Below are positions 53,801 through 62,527 of a stretch of DNA of 64,000 bases, one piece after another. The DNA comes from Flavobacterium sufflavum (GTDB lineage Bacteria; Bacteroidota; Bacteroidia; Flavobacteriales; Flavobacteriaceae): assembly GCF_004016525.1 (NCBI RefSeq), contig NZ_SACJ01000002.1, forward strand, positions 558,001-622,000. The letters run 5' to 3'. Within the stretch, counting starts at the first letter, position 1. Each line of letters starts with the position of its first letter. The notes below the pieces were generated by a model. That model was not told the origin of the DNA, made no database searches, and was given only the letters and a program-made list of their open reading frames with translations. The translations under genes were made by a program, and so were the position numbers.

Positions 53801-53827
53801 CTGCCCTCATTGGTTAGTAGGGGGCAG
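53801..53827. other. Hairpin between sulfhydrylase and homoserine dehydrogenase genes
   Basis: CTGCCC / GGGCAG pair around a 15-nt loop, framed by T on the left and A on the right, so the stem can extend. As it is followed by A and not T on the plus strand, I do not call it a terminator; it could limit readthrough or protect the upstream mRNA. Confidence 0.4.
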
Positions 53828-53866
53828 TTAAAAAAAAACAATAATTAGTTAATAGATAGAGAAATC

Positions 53867-54970
53867 ATGTCAGCAATAAGAATAAATGTAGTCCTTTTTG
53901 GAGTTGGAAATATAGGTAGTGAACTGTTAAGTCAGGTCATTGAAAGCCAACGATTTTTTCTTGAGAAAAGAAATATCGATTTGCGTTTTCCTATAATTAC
54001 AAATTCTACATTAGCTTTCTTTGAAGAAGAAGGCGTTAAAAATAAATGGGAAGCCGATTTTACAAAATTGGCATTTCCGTATAAATTTCAGGACATATTG
54101 GATTATGTAAAGGAAAAGAAATTAGAAAACCTAATTGCGGTAGATGCTACTGCAAGTTCTGAAATCATTAAAAATTATATTCCGCTTATCCAAAACGGTT
54201 TTAATATTGTGGCTGCCAATAAAAAAGCCAATACTTTGCATATTGAGTTTTATAAAGAATTGCGTCGAATTTTAAAAAAACACGACAAGCTTTTCTTGTA
54301 CGAAGCTACCGTTGGAGCAGGTTTACCTGTGATTAAAACCATTCGCGATTTGCATTTTTCAGGAGAAAAAATCACCAAAATCAGAGGGGTTTTCTCAGGC
54401 TCATTGAGTTATATTTTCAATCGATTTTCGAATGAGGAGGAATATTTTTCGGTAATATTAAAGGATGCCGAGAAATTAGGTTTGACTGAACCGGATTCCC
54501 GCGAAGACCTGGCCGGAAATGATGTAGCTCGAAAATTACTCATTCTAGCCCGTGAAATCGAAAATGAATTTGATTTTTCGGATGTGAAAATTGTGTCATT
54601 ATTGCTCCCGAATTTGAATGAAAACAATTCCAAGGCAGATTATGCCCGAAACAAGTCATTATTAGACAAGCCTTTTCGATTAGCCAAATTGGCGCAAGCC
54701 GAAAATAATGTGTTACGCTATGTGGGCGAATTGGATATTGCCAAAAAGAAATTGGATGTAAAACCGGTTTCGGTATCCAGGGATTCGGTTATTGGTCAGT
54801 TAAGGGGAGCCGATAATCTGGTTGAGATATATACCAAAAGCAATGTTGAGCCTATTGTAATTCAGGGTGCAGGAGCAGGAAGACAGGTAACGGCAAGAAG
54901 TGTCCTTACGGATATTTTAGAAGTTGCAGAAAAAATCAAGATTAAAGAGACTGTTTTAGAGTTCATTTAA
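53867..54970 (+). CDS. Homoserine dehydrogenase
   Basis: Reduces aspartate semialdehyde to homoserine, the precursor of the substrate of the preceding enzyme. 367 residues with an N-terminal NAD(P)-binding Rossmann fold (VLFGVGNIGSELLSQV) and motifs ANKKANT, YEATVGAGLPVI, GVFSGSLSYIFN and DVARKLLILARE. No fused aspartokinase and no regulatory ACT domain are present, so it is a monofunctional form. The gene order with the sulfhydrylase marks a short methionine-precursor unit. The downstream 50-190 nt carry a terminator-like dispersed repeat. Confidence 0.93.
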   Translation: MSAIRINVVLFGVGNIGSELLSQVIESQRFFLEKRNIDLRFPIITNSTLAFFEEEGVKNKWEADFTKLAFPYKFQDILDYVKEKKLENLIAVDATASSEIIKNYIPLIQNGFNIVAANKKANTLHIEFYKELRRILKKHDKLFLYEATVGAGLPVIKTIRDLHFSGEKITKIRGVFSGSLSYIFNRFSNEEEYFSVILKDAEKLGLTEPDSREDLAGNDVARKLLILAREIENEFDFSDVKIVSLLLPNLNENNSKADYARNKSLLDKPFRLAKLAQAENNVLRYVGELDIAKKKLDVKPVSVSRDSVIGQLRGADNLVEIYTKSNVEPIVIQGAGAGRQVTARSVLTDILEVAEKIKIKETVLEFI

Positions 54971-55080
54971 GTTTATGGTGAAATTTATTCGTTTATTTTA
55001 GGCGCCCCACTTAATTTTAAAACGAAAATATTTTACGCTAAGATAAAAAAAGAGTCAGCTGGTAAGCAGCCCTAAATAGT

Positions 55081-55137
55081 AAAGCTTCAAAAATAATCAG
55101 CTTAGTTGATTGTTTTTGAAGCTTTTTATTTTAAATT
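55081..55137. repeat. Dispersed hairpin repeat, copy 2 (terminator-like)
   Basis: Same element as 26304-26362: AAAGCTTCAAAAATAATCAG, loop region, TGATTGTTTTTGAAGCTTTTT and a T-rich tail. The loop and one base differ (GAGGC vs GAAGC), and in this copy the stem is perfectly paired. It follows the homoserine dehydrogenase gene by 110 nt and lies in front of the peptidase gene. Confidence 0.7.
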
Positions 55138-55162
55138 GTGTCCCAATAGAATTGCCCCTATA

Positions 55163-55978
55163 ATGGATTTGAAAATCTTGTTTCAATTTATAATTATTCT
55201 TCTTTTTGGGCTGCTTGTCCTTCGACTGATTGTTTTTAGAATTATTGAACCTGTTTATGTATTAGCCTTCAAAAAACCGTTGTTTTTGTATGGATATATT
55301 ATTCTTAAAAAGTTAAATGACAATCAAAAAGAAGTTTTAGAAAAAGAATTTCCTTTTTACCGGAGACTATCTATTAAAAAGAAACGCTATTTTGAGCATA
55401 GAGTAAATGAATTTATAGGGAAATATGAATTCATAGGCAAAGACATTGCCGTGACTGAAGAAATGAAAGTGCTTATAGCCGGAACTTATGTGATGTTGAC
55501 TTTTGGAATGAGAAATTATCTGATCAATCAGTTCTCAAGAATATTGATTTATGCTACCAATTATTATTCAACAACAAATGATGCTTTTCACAAAGGAGAA
55601 TTCAATCCAAGGATGAAGGTGATTGCTTTTTCCTGGGAAGATTTTGTTTTAGGGCATGGTACCTTGAATGATAATATTAATTTAGGATTACATGAGTTTT
55701 CACATGCCTTGCATTTTCATTGTCTTCAAAAAAGAGATCCCAGTGCAGTTATTTTTCGGGATGAATTTGATAAAGTGATACAATATTATAATGATGTTGA
55801 TTTAAATGCCGAATTGAGAACCAAAGGCTATTTTAGATTGTATGCTTATGAAAATCAATTTGAATTTTTGTCTGTCATCTTAGAACATTTTTTTGAAACA
55901 CCGGAAGTTTTTAAAAAACAGCATCCTCATTTATTTACTACGATTGCTACGATGATTAATTTCAAAGGGGATAATTAA
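55163..55978 (+). CDS. Membrane-anchored zinc peptidase, MtfA-like
   Basis: 271 residues from ATG 55163 (MDLKILFQFIIILLFGLLVL). One N-terminal membrane helix (about 5-28), then an MtfA (DgsA anti-repressor) type domain with the zinc motif HEFSH (in LGLHEFSHALHFH, about 178-190) and a downstream acidic region (DLNAELRTKGYFRLYAY). E. coli MtfA is cytosolic; a membrane anchor as here is seen in other bacteria. The frame is open from 55106, but that stretch lies in the repeat and has no conserved counterpart. Substrate unknown. Confidence 0.82.
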   Translation: MDLKILFQFIIILLFGLLVLRLIVFRIIEPVYVLAFKKPLFLYGYIILKKLNDNQKEVLEKEFPFYRRLSIKKKRYFEHRVNEFIGKYEFIGKDIAVTEEMKVLIAGTYVMLTFGMRNYLINQFSRILIYATNYYSTTNDAFHKGEFNPRMKVIAFSWEDFVLGHGTLNDNINLGLHEFSHALHFHCLQKRDPSAVIFRDEFDKVIQYYNDVDLNAELRTKGYFRLYAYENQFEFLSVILEHFFETPEVFKKQHPHLFTTIATMINFKGDN

Positions 55979-56283
55979 TTAAACTTGATTGACATTTAGT
56001 TTTGAATGTTATTTATGTTAAAATAACTAAGGGCTAAATTTTGAAGTTGGAATGATAAAAAAACTATATTTTTTTCTTGATATATAGTGAAATAGTATAG
56101 CTGTGTTTTTATATATTTGTTTGCAATTAGTGTTTAATTATTGTTAAAAATACAATTACTTCACGATTGAAATTATTCTATTTCATCATGTTTTTTGAAC
56201 CGTTGAAAAGTTTTAATATTAAAAGCAATTAAAACAGACGGCATTATCACATCAGTCACTATCATTATTTAATTTATATAAAT
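55979..56283 (+). promoter_or_regulatory. Promoter region of the hybrid regulator gene
   Basis: A 305-nt non-coding stretch. TATATTTG at 56112-56119 matches the -7 consensus 165 nt before the start, but I find no TTG at the matching distance. No inverted repeats of note. Confidence 0.35.
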
Positions 56284-59004
56284 ATGCTAAGAAAAGTTTC
56301 TTTCATTTTGATTTTAGGTTTTATAAGTATTCTAAATTCATGTAAGTCACCAGAAGAGGACAAAGAGGAACTCTCAATCGGGTTTTCACAATGTATCAAC
56401 CAGGATGTCTGGAGGATATCGATGAATCATGAAATGACCGTAGAGGCATCTCTTCATCCTGAAGTTAATTTAAAAATCTACAATGCTAATCGTAAAGTAA
56501 AAAAGCAGATTCAGGATATTGAAAGGATGATTCAGAATAATGTGGATGTTATAATTGTCTCTCCTTTTGAATCGGATTCTATAGTCCCGGTAATAGAAAA
56601 AGCAGGTGTAAATGGGATTCCTGTGATAATTGTAGACAGAAAAGTAAACACCTCAAATTATACGGCATACGTAGGTGCTGATAATGTTGAAGTAGGACGA
56701 ATAGCGGCGAAACATATTGTTTCACTCTCTAAAGGGAATGCGAATGTTATAGAGATAAAAGGTAGTTCCTTTACTTCCCCTGGTTTTGAAAGAAATTTAG
56801 GTTTTAAGCAGGTTTTGAGTAAATATCCGGGTATTAAAGTGGTTACTATGGAAGCCCGAAAGGATGAACTAGACTTGGAGCCTTTTGTGGAAATTCTGAA
56901 TCGTTTTCCCGAAATCAATTATATTTATGCATATAATGATGTAATTGCCTATCAAGCCTGGATGGTACTTAAGAAAAGAGGCTTAGAGAAGAAAATAAAA
57001 ATTATTGGGGTTGATGGACTTAACGGACCCACTGGAGGACTTCAGTTAGTTAAAGATAGAATTATAGATGGAACGGTTTTGTATCCCACCGGAGCGGCAG
57101 AGGCTGTTAAATTAGCATTGAAAATAGCAAATAAAGAGATTGTCCCTAAAAACAACAAGCTGAATACCATATTGATTGATTCTTTGAATGCGGATATCCT
57201 GAGCAATCAATTTGATAAAATAACTATCCAGCAATCGGATATTGAGCAACAACAAAGTGTTATTAAAAATCAGTTAAAAAAATATTCAACTCAAAGTAAT
57301 CTTATAAAACTTTTGATTTCTTTATTGCTAATTGTGTTGAGCCTTGCTGTTTATAGTATTTATTCTGGAATTGTAATTCGTCGTAAAAAAATAGAATTAG
57401 AAGACACCAATAAAAAAATTAAGAATCAGAGAAATGAGATTAAGAAATTTTCTAATGAATTAAAGAAAAGTAATGAGGCAAGATTGAACTTTTTTACCGG
57501 TTTGTCACACGAATTTAAAACGCCTTTGACATTGATTTTGAGTTCTATAGAGTCTTTGGAAACGGAATTCAAGAATAAAGGAATTTCTGTGAATAAAGAA
57601 ATCAATTTGATGTATAATAATTCCAGAAGATTGCTGCGTTTGATCAATCAGCTGCTGGACTACAGAAAAACCGAGGGGCATAGCTTTACTTTAAGAGCAT
57701 CTCAAACTAATTTATTAGATTTCTCCAAAAGTATTGTCAGTGATTTTGAACGGGAAGCAAAGAAAAAGAATATCGATTTTTCATTAACAACAACTAATCC
57801 GGATTTAGAGGTGTATTTGGATCGAAATTTAATGGATAAAGTGTATTTTAATTTGTTGTCAAATGCCTTCAAATTTACTCCTGAAAAAGGAAAAATTTCG
57901 ATTACTATTAAAGAAGATAAAACGAATAATATCGTTAAAATTCACTTTAAGGATTCAGGAATTGGAATCCCGGATAATGAATTGGGAGAAGTGTTTAATG
58001 CTTTTTATCAAGGTTCAAATAATTACAGAAACAGTTCCGGAATAGGATTGCATTTATCTAAAAATTTTGTTGAATTGCACAAAGGAACTATAGAAATTCA
58101 TTCAAAAAATGGAGCCGAATTTATAATTACATTACCATTAGGAACGGCACATCTTGATGAAAAAGAGATCATCAAAGAACCAGTTTTAGATTTTGTTCAT
58201 CAATCGGATTATTTGGATTCAGAGGTGATTCAAAAAGTGGAGCCTAAAAATACTGAGGATAAATATTCCATCTTGTACATCGAGGACAATAAAGATCTTT
58301 TGGATTTTGTTTCCCATAAATTCTCAACCGAGTATATTTTTTTCTCATCAGATGGTACTGATGCCGTTGAGAAAGCTTTGGAGTTAATTCCGGATATTAT
58401 TATTTGTGATTTGAATTTGCCGGGAATGAATGGTTTTCAAATTTGTGAAACGCTAAAGAAAGATTTAAGAACTTCTCATATTCCCACCATTATATTGACC
58501 GCTTCAGATGATCAGGACTCTTATTTAAAGGCTTTGGATAGTGGAGCCGACATATTTTTGACTAAACCTTTTCATTTAAAAGTTTTAGCGCAGTCTATAA
58601 AAGGATTGCTTTTTAATAGAGAAAAACTACGTTTTTATTATACTAACAATATTGTAAATATTGAGGAGGGTAGTTTTGGTATTTCGGAACAGGATTTTCT
58701 TAAAAAACTGAATGAGTTAATCGGGAAAAATTTGGAAAATTCATCGTATACTGTTGAAGATTTAGCTCGGGATTTAGCGATTTCCCGTGTTCAATTGTAT
58801 CGAAAAGTCAAAGCCATATTAGGAATTAGTATCAGTGATCATATCAATAATATGCGATTGGATAAATCCAAAGAACTGTTGAAAAAGTCAGATCAGACCA
58901 TTTCGGAAATTGCCTATGCCGTTGGTTTTTCATCACCCAATTATTTTTCGACTTCCTTCAAGAATAAATTTGGAATTTCTCCTAAAGAATATAAAAATAT
59001 TTAG
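56284..59004 (+). CDS. Hybrid two-component regulator with periplasmic sugar-binding domain
   Basis: A one-protein signalling system of 906 residues. Lipoprotein-like signal (about 1-20, LNSCK), periplasmic substrate-binding domain of the LacI/ribose-binding type (about 30-325: IVSPFESDSIVPVIEKA, YNDVIAYQAW, GTVLYPTGAAEAVK), membrane helix (about 343-366), histidine kinase with H409 in FFTGLSHEFKTPL, HATPase domain (NLLSNAFKFTPEKG, SGIGIP), receiver domain with phosphoacceptor D709 (CDLNLPGMNGF), and an AraC helix-turn-helix (about 800-906, YTVEDLARDLAISRVQLYRK). This layout, with a ribose-binding-like sensor, is that of the fructose-sensing regulator of levan use (BT1754-like) in Bacteroides. 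The nearby GH32 supports a fructan or sucrose-like signal. Confidence 0.93.
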   Translation: MLRKVSFILILGFISILNSCKSPEEDKEELSIGFSQCINQDVWRISMNHEMTVEASLHPEVNLKIYNANRKVKKQIQDIERMIQNNVDVIIVSPFESDSIVPVIEKAGVNGIPVIIVDRKVNTSNYTAYVGADNVEVGRIAAKHIVSLSKGNANVIEIKGSSFTSPGFERNLGFKQVLSKYPGIKVVTMEARKDELDLEPFVEILNRFPEINYIYAYNDVIAYQAWMVLKKRGLEKKIKIIGVDGLNGPTGGLQLVKDRIIDGTVLYPTGAAEAVKLALKIANKEIVPKNNKLNTILIDSLNADILSNQFDKITIQQSDIEQQQSVIKNQLKKYSTQSNLIKLLISLLLIVLSLAVYSIYSGIVIRRKKIELEDTNKKIKNQRNEIKKFSNELKKSNEARLNFFTGLSHEFKTPLTLILSSIESLETEFKNKGISVNKEINLMYNNSRRLLRLINQLLDYRKTEGHSFTLRASQTNLLDFSKSIVSDFEREAKKKNIDFSLTTTNPDLEVYLDRNLMDKVYFNLLSNAFKFTPEKGKISITIKEDKTNNIVKIHFKDSGIGIPDNELGEVFNAFYQGSNNYRNSSGIGLHLSKNFVELHKGTIEIHSKNGAEFIITLPLGTAHLDEKEIIKEPVLDFVHQSDYLDSEVIQKVEPKNTEDKYSILYIEDNKDLLDFVSHKFSTEYIFFSSDGTDAVEKALELIPDIIICDLNLPGMNGFQICETLKKDLRTSHIPTIILTASDDQDSYLKALDSGADIFLTKPFHLKVLAQSIKGLLFNREKLRFYYTNNIVNIEEGSFGISEQDFLKKLNELIGKNLENSSYTVEDLARDLAISRVQLYRKVKAILGISISDHINNMRLDKSKELLKKSDQTISEIAYAVGFSSPNYFSTSFKNKFGISPKEYKNI

Positions 59005-59113
59005 GTATCATCAGTATTATAAAATGAACCAAAAATCATGTGGTACTTTTTTGAATCTGAAAATTTTTAAATAAGTCCAATATAGATATAAAATAGAATT
59101 AAGCTTCGTTTGT

Positions 59114-59150
59114 AATAAGCACGTTTTGAAAAGAGCGTGCTTATTTTTTT
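59114..59150 (+). terminator. Terminator after the hybrid regulator
   Basis: AATAAGCACG / CGTGCTTATT (59114-59123 and 59136-59145) with a 12-nt loop and T-run. Confidence 0.8.
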
Positions 59151-59162
59151 AGTGTTTCAATC

Positions 59163-59195
59163 AAGCCCGTCAAATATCTTTTGACGGGCTTTTTT
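59163..59195 (+). terminator. Second terminator of the same unit
   Basis: AAGCCCGTCAAA / TTTGACGGGCTT with short loop and TTTTT. Tandem terminators make strong insulation from the sugar-use genes. Confidence 0.85.
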
Positions 59196-59461
59196 GTAAT
59201 CATATAAATGGAGTGTTTAGGCTTTAGTATGGACAAAATCAACATCGATTGATTTACCAATAAAAATGATACATAGAAATTATGATATAGTTTCATTTTA
59301 ATTCAATTCAAAAATAAACTTCATTGAATTAATAATGCTTTTAAAAATCAATTTGCCTAAAATTTTCACAAAAATAATCTTGTGTTCTCTTAAAAAGCAT
59401 AAGAATGTGTTAAAACCCAATTAAGAAATCAATACCGACATTCATTTTTTGAAAAACTAAC

Positions 59462-59501
59462 GTAACATCATTGTAATTGATGTAACATCATTATAACTAC
59501 A
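59462..59501 (+). promoter_or_regulatory. 20-nt direct repeat upstream of the sugar genes
   Basis: GTAACATCATTGTAATTGAT and GTAACATCATTATAACTACA, two neighbouring 20-nt units with 15 of 20 positions shared (first 11 identical). Placed 200 nt before the MFS remnant and 340 nt before GH27, they could be the operator of the AraC-type output of the hybrid regulator (AraC proteins often bind 20-21 nt spaced direct repeats). The rest of 59196-59665 is AT-rich with nothing else noted. Confidence 0.45.
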
Positions 59502-59665
59502 TCGGTATAGTTTTTAATCTTTTTTAGGTTTTAATCTACTGAAATCAAGTGTTTTGAAGGGAAGATTGTAGTGGTTCTAATGTGTTGTAGGTTATTGTAA
59601 CATATTTAAAATAGGCAGCTTTTTTTTACGGATATCTTAGCAATTCAAATTAATAATTTTTGATA

Positions 59666-59804
59666 ATGAAAAAAAATGTTGTTTGGTCTGTGATTGCTTC
59701 ATTGGCAGAATTCTTTTTCGGATTTGATGCAACGCTAATTTCAGGATAAGATAAGAAGCTACAAGTGCTTTAGAATACCTCCGATACTTTTTTTGGAGTC
59801 ATGC
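59666..59804 (+). pseudogene. Remnant of an MFS sugar porter gene
   Basis: MKKNVVWSVIASLAEFFFGF, then DATLISG, stop, DKKLQVL, stop, NTSDTFFG: in register with the first 47 residues of the intact MFS porter at 61204 (MKKIVTWSVIASLAGFLFGF, DTVVISGADKKLQVLWNSSDAF). Two in-frame stop codons and the loss of all later sequence show it is dead. It lies directly before the GH27 gene. Confidence 0.85.
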
Positions 59805-59841
59805 TAATCAATAAAAAAATAAACGTAACAATTTATATAGA

Positions 59842-61092
59842 ATGAGAAAACAAATTTTCAGCCTTATCCTAATAGTGTTCTTCTTGAGTTATGGAAGTGT
59901 AGAAGCGCAAACCAAATCGACCGATAGTTCTTTATTGGCATCAACTCCACCTATGGGTTGGATGACTTGGAACTATTTTGCGGATAATTTTAATGAAACT
60001 GACATACGTGAAATGGCAGATGCAATGGTAAGTAGTGGTATGGTTAAGGCGGGCTATAGTTATCTGTTTATTGATGATGGATGGCAGGGTGGAAGAGATA
60101 ACAGGAACAATATAATTCCTGATCCTAAAAAATTTCCATCTGGTATAAAAGCACTTGCGGATTATGTGCATAGCAAAGGATTAAAATTAGGTATCTATTC
60201 GGATGCAGCACCATTAACCTGCGGGGGGTATACTGCTAGTTTGAATTTTGAAGAACAGGATGCGAAAATTTTTGCTTCTTGGGGAATTGACTATTTGAAA
60301 TACGATTATTGCGGTGCTCCCGATGATATGGAGATTGCGAAAACACGTTACAAAAAAATGGCAGATGCTTTACGTAACAGCGGACGTGATATTGTGTTGG
60401 GTATTTGCGAATGGGGTGGACGTAAACCTTGGCTTTGGGGTGGACAGGTTGGTGGTCAGTTATGGCGTACAACCGGTGATGTCAGAGATAAATGGAGAAG
60501 TCTTAAGCCAGTGAAAACACTTAAAGATTTAGATACTGAGGGAGCCGGAATATTAGATATTGTTGATTTTTCTCAAGATTACGCATCCTATGCCGGACCT
60601 GGGCATTGGAATGATATGGATATGCTTGTGGTAGGGCTTTATGGTAAAAAAGGGCCTTCGGGTGATTTTGGTGGAGTTGGATGTACCGTTGCCGAATACC
60701 AAAGTCAGATGAGTCTTTGGTCTATTATGAATTCTCCATTGGCAGCATCTAATGATGTTCGGAATATGAATGCCGAAACCAAACGCATTTTATTAAATGA
60801 TGAGGTAATTGTTATCAATCAGGATGCTTTGGGTAAACAGGCAGTTTGTAAAATCAAGAATGATACTTGGAGTGTATTTGTAAAACCATTGGCAAATGGT
60901 GATGCTGCAATCGCTATTGTAAACCGTTCTGAAACAATCCAGAAATCAAAAATAAATTTTGCTGAATTAGGATTGAACGAAACCTATGAGATCAAAGATT
61001 TATGGGAACATAAAGTGATTGGTAAAGGGAAAAAATGGAATGGAGTAGTACAACGTCACGAAACAAAGATGTTTCGATTGAAAAAAATGTAA
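59842..61092 (+). CDS. Alpha-galactosidase, glycoside hydrolase family 27
   Basis: Removes terminal alpha-galactosyl residues from sugars such as raffinose or melibiose. 416 residues with a signal peptide (about 1-22, ending VEAQ), so it is exported. GH27 hallmarks are TPPMGWMTWNYF at about 35-46, YLFIDDGWQGG, GIYSDAAPLTCGGY, and YLKYDYC with the nucleophile Asp155. The acid/base is the Asp in RTTGDVRDKW. A C-terminal beta domain ends the protein. Together with the GH32 downstream it would degrade raffinose-like oligosaccharides. Confidence 0.95.
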   Translation: MRKQIFSLILIVFFLSYGSVEAQTKSTDSSLLASTPPMGWMTWNYFADNFNETDIREMADAMVSSGMVKAGYSYLFIDDGWQGGRDNRNNIIPDPKKFPSGIKALADYVHSKGLKLGIYSDAAPLTCGGYTASLNFEEQDAKIFASWGIDYLKYDYCGAPDDMEIAKTRYKKMADALRNSGRDIVLGICEWGGRKPWLWGGQVGGQLWRTTGDVRDKWRSLKPVKTLKDLDTEGAGILDIVDFSQDYASYAGPGHWNDMDMLVVGLYGKKGPSGDFGGVGCTVAEYQSQMSLWSIMNSPLAASNDVRNMNAETKRILLNDEVIVINQDALGKQAVCKIKNDTWSVFVKPLANGDAAIAIVNRSETIQKSKINFAELGLNETYEIKDLWEHKVIGKGKKWNGVVQRHETKMFRLKKM

Positions 61093-61203
61093 TACACGTA
61101 CTCTTTTTGTTTTTGTAGGTTCGATTTGATGGGTTTTTAAAGGTTTAAAGACAAGCCATTTTAAAAATAATGTATTAGTAATATAAATTTAAAATTACAT
61201 ATA

Positions 61204-62523
61204 ATGAAAAAAATAGTCACTTGGTCTGTTATTGCTTCACTAGCAGGTTTTCTTTTTGGTTTTGATACCGTGGTCATTTCTGGAGCTGATAAAAAGCTAC
61301 AAGTGCTTTGGAATTCCTCTGATGCTTTTCATGGTACGGTTGTGATGGGGATGGCTTTATGGGGTACCGTTTTTGGAGCCATATTTGGAGGAATACCTAC
61401 TAATAAAATAGGAAGAAAGAAGACATTATTATGGATAGGAATTTTGTTTTTCTTTTCAGCTATTGGATCAGCTCTTTCAAACAATCCTTATGTGTTTGCT
61501 GCTTTTAGATTTATAGGAGGTCTTGGTGTGGGAGCGTCTACAATTGCAGCGCCTGCCTATATTTCTGAAATAGCACCTGCAAAAGACAGGGGGAAATTGG
61601 TTGCCTTTTACCAGTTTAATATTGTATTTGGAATTTTGATGGCGTTTCTTTCTAATTATTTACTCAGAAATACAGGTGAAAATTCATGGAGATGGATGAT
61701 GGGAGTACAAGCCTTTCCGTCTTTTATTTATACTCTGTTTATTTTTTCTATTCCAAAGAGTCCAAGATGGTTGTTGTCTAAATCCAGAAATGAGGAGGCT
61801 AGAAAAGTGTTGGCATTAATGGGGCAGGAATCAGAGTATGAAGAAATGAAAAAGGAGATTGAATTGGATAATAACAATGCTGCTTTGGCAAATGATAATA
61901 TCTTCCTGAAAAAATACCGTACCCCTTTAATCTTAGCTTTCTTAATTGCTTTTTTCAATCAGTTATCGGGGATAAATGCATTCTTATATTATTCACCAAG
62001 GATTTTTCAGGAAGCAGGTTTGGGAGAAAGTACAGCTTTATTAAGCAGTATAGGAATTGGAGCTACTAATTTGGTTTTTACGCTGGTAGGTGTTTTTCTG
62101 ATTGACAGATTGGGTAGAAAAGTATTAATGTATATCGGTTCAGTGGGCTATATTATTTCGTTGAGTCTTGTTGCCATGGCTTTCTTTTTGAAATGGCAGG
62201 GAATCGCGGTTCCGACATTCTTGTTTTTGTTTATTGCTTCCCACGCCATTGGACAGGGAGCTGTGATCTGGGTATTCATTTCAGAAATTTTTCCGAATCA
62301 CCTTAGGGCATCTGGGCAAGCTTTTGGTAGTACGACCCACTGGATTTTGGCAGCTATAATTCCATCGTTGATTCCGTTTTTGTTTTCTACGATAGGCCCT
62401 GGAGTGGTGTTTTTGTTTTTTGCCGTAATGATGGTTTTCCAACTCTTGTTTGTTGCGTTTTTAATGCCGGAAACCAAAGGGATTTCTTTAGAAGAATTAA
62501 GTAAAAAATTAATAAAAGAATAA
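61204..62523 (+). CDS. MFS sugar porter (SP family)
   Basis: Proton-coupled sugar transporter of the inner membrane. 439 residues with 12 predicted helices. Sugar porter signatures are RFIGGLGVGASTIAAPAYIS, GRKVLMYIGSVG in loop 8-9, the loop GRKKTLL in loop 2-3 and the C-terminal PETKG. Its first 47 residues match the dead fragment at 59666. In the layout GH27-MFS-GH32 it would bring in hexoses or small oligosaccharides released outside. Confidence 0.95.
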   Translation: MKKIVTWSVIASLAGFLFGFDTVVISGADKKLQVLWNSSDAFHGTVVMGMALWGTVFGAIFGGIPTNKIGRKKTLLWIGILFFFSAIGSALSNNPYVFAAFRFIGGLGVGASTIAAPAYISEIAPAKDRGKLVAFYQFNIVFGILMAFLSNYLLRNTGENSWRWMMGVQAFPSFIYTLFIFSIPKSPRWLLSKSRNEEARKVLALMGQESEYEEMKKEIELDNNNAALANDNIFLKKYRTPLILAFLIAFFNQLSGINAFLYYSPRIFQEAGLGESTALLSSIGIGATNLVFTLVGVFLIDRLGRKVLMYIGSVGYIISLSLVAMAFFLKWQGIAVPTFLFLFIASHAIGQGAVIWVFISEIFPNHLRASGQAFGSTTHWILAAIIPSLIPFLFSTIGPGVVFLFFAVMMVFQLLFVAFLMPETKGISLEELSKKLIKE

Positions 62524-62527
62524 AGTC

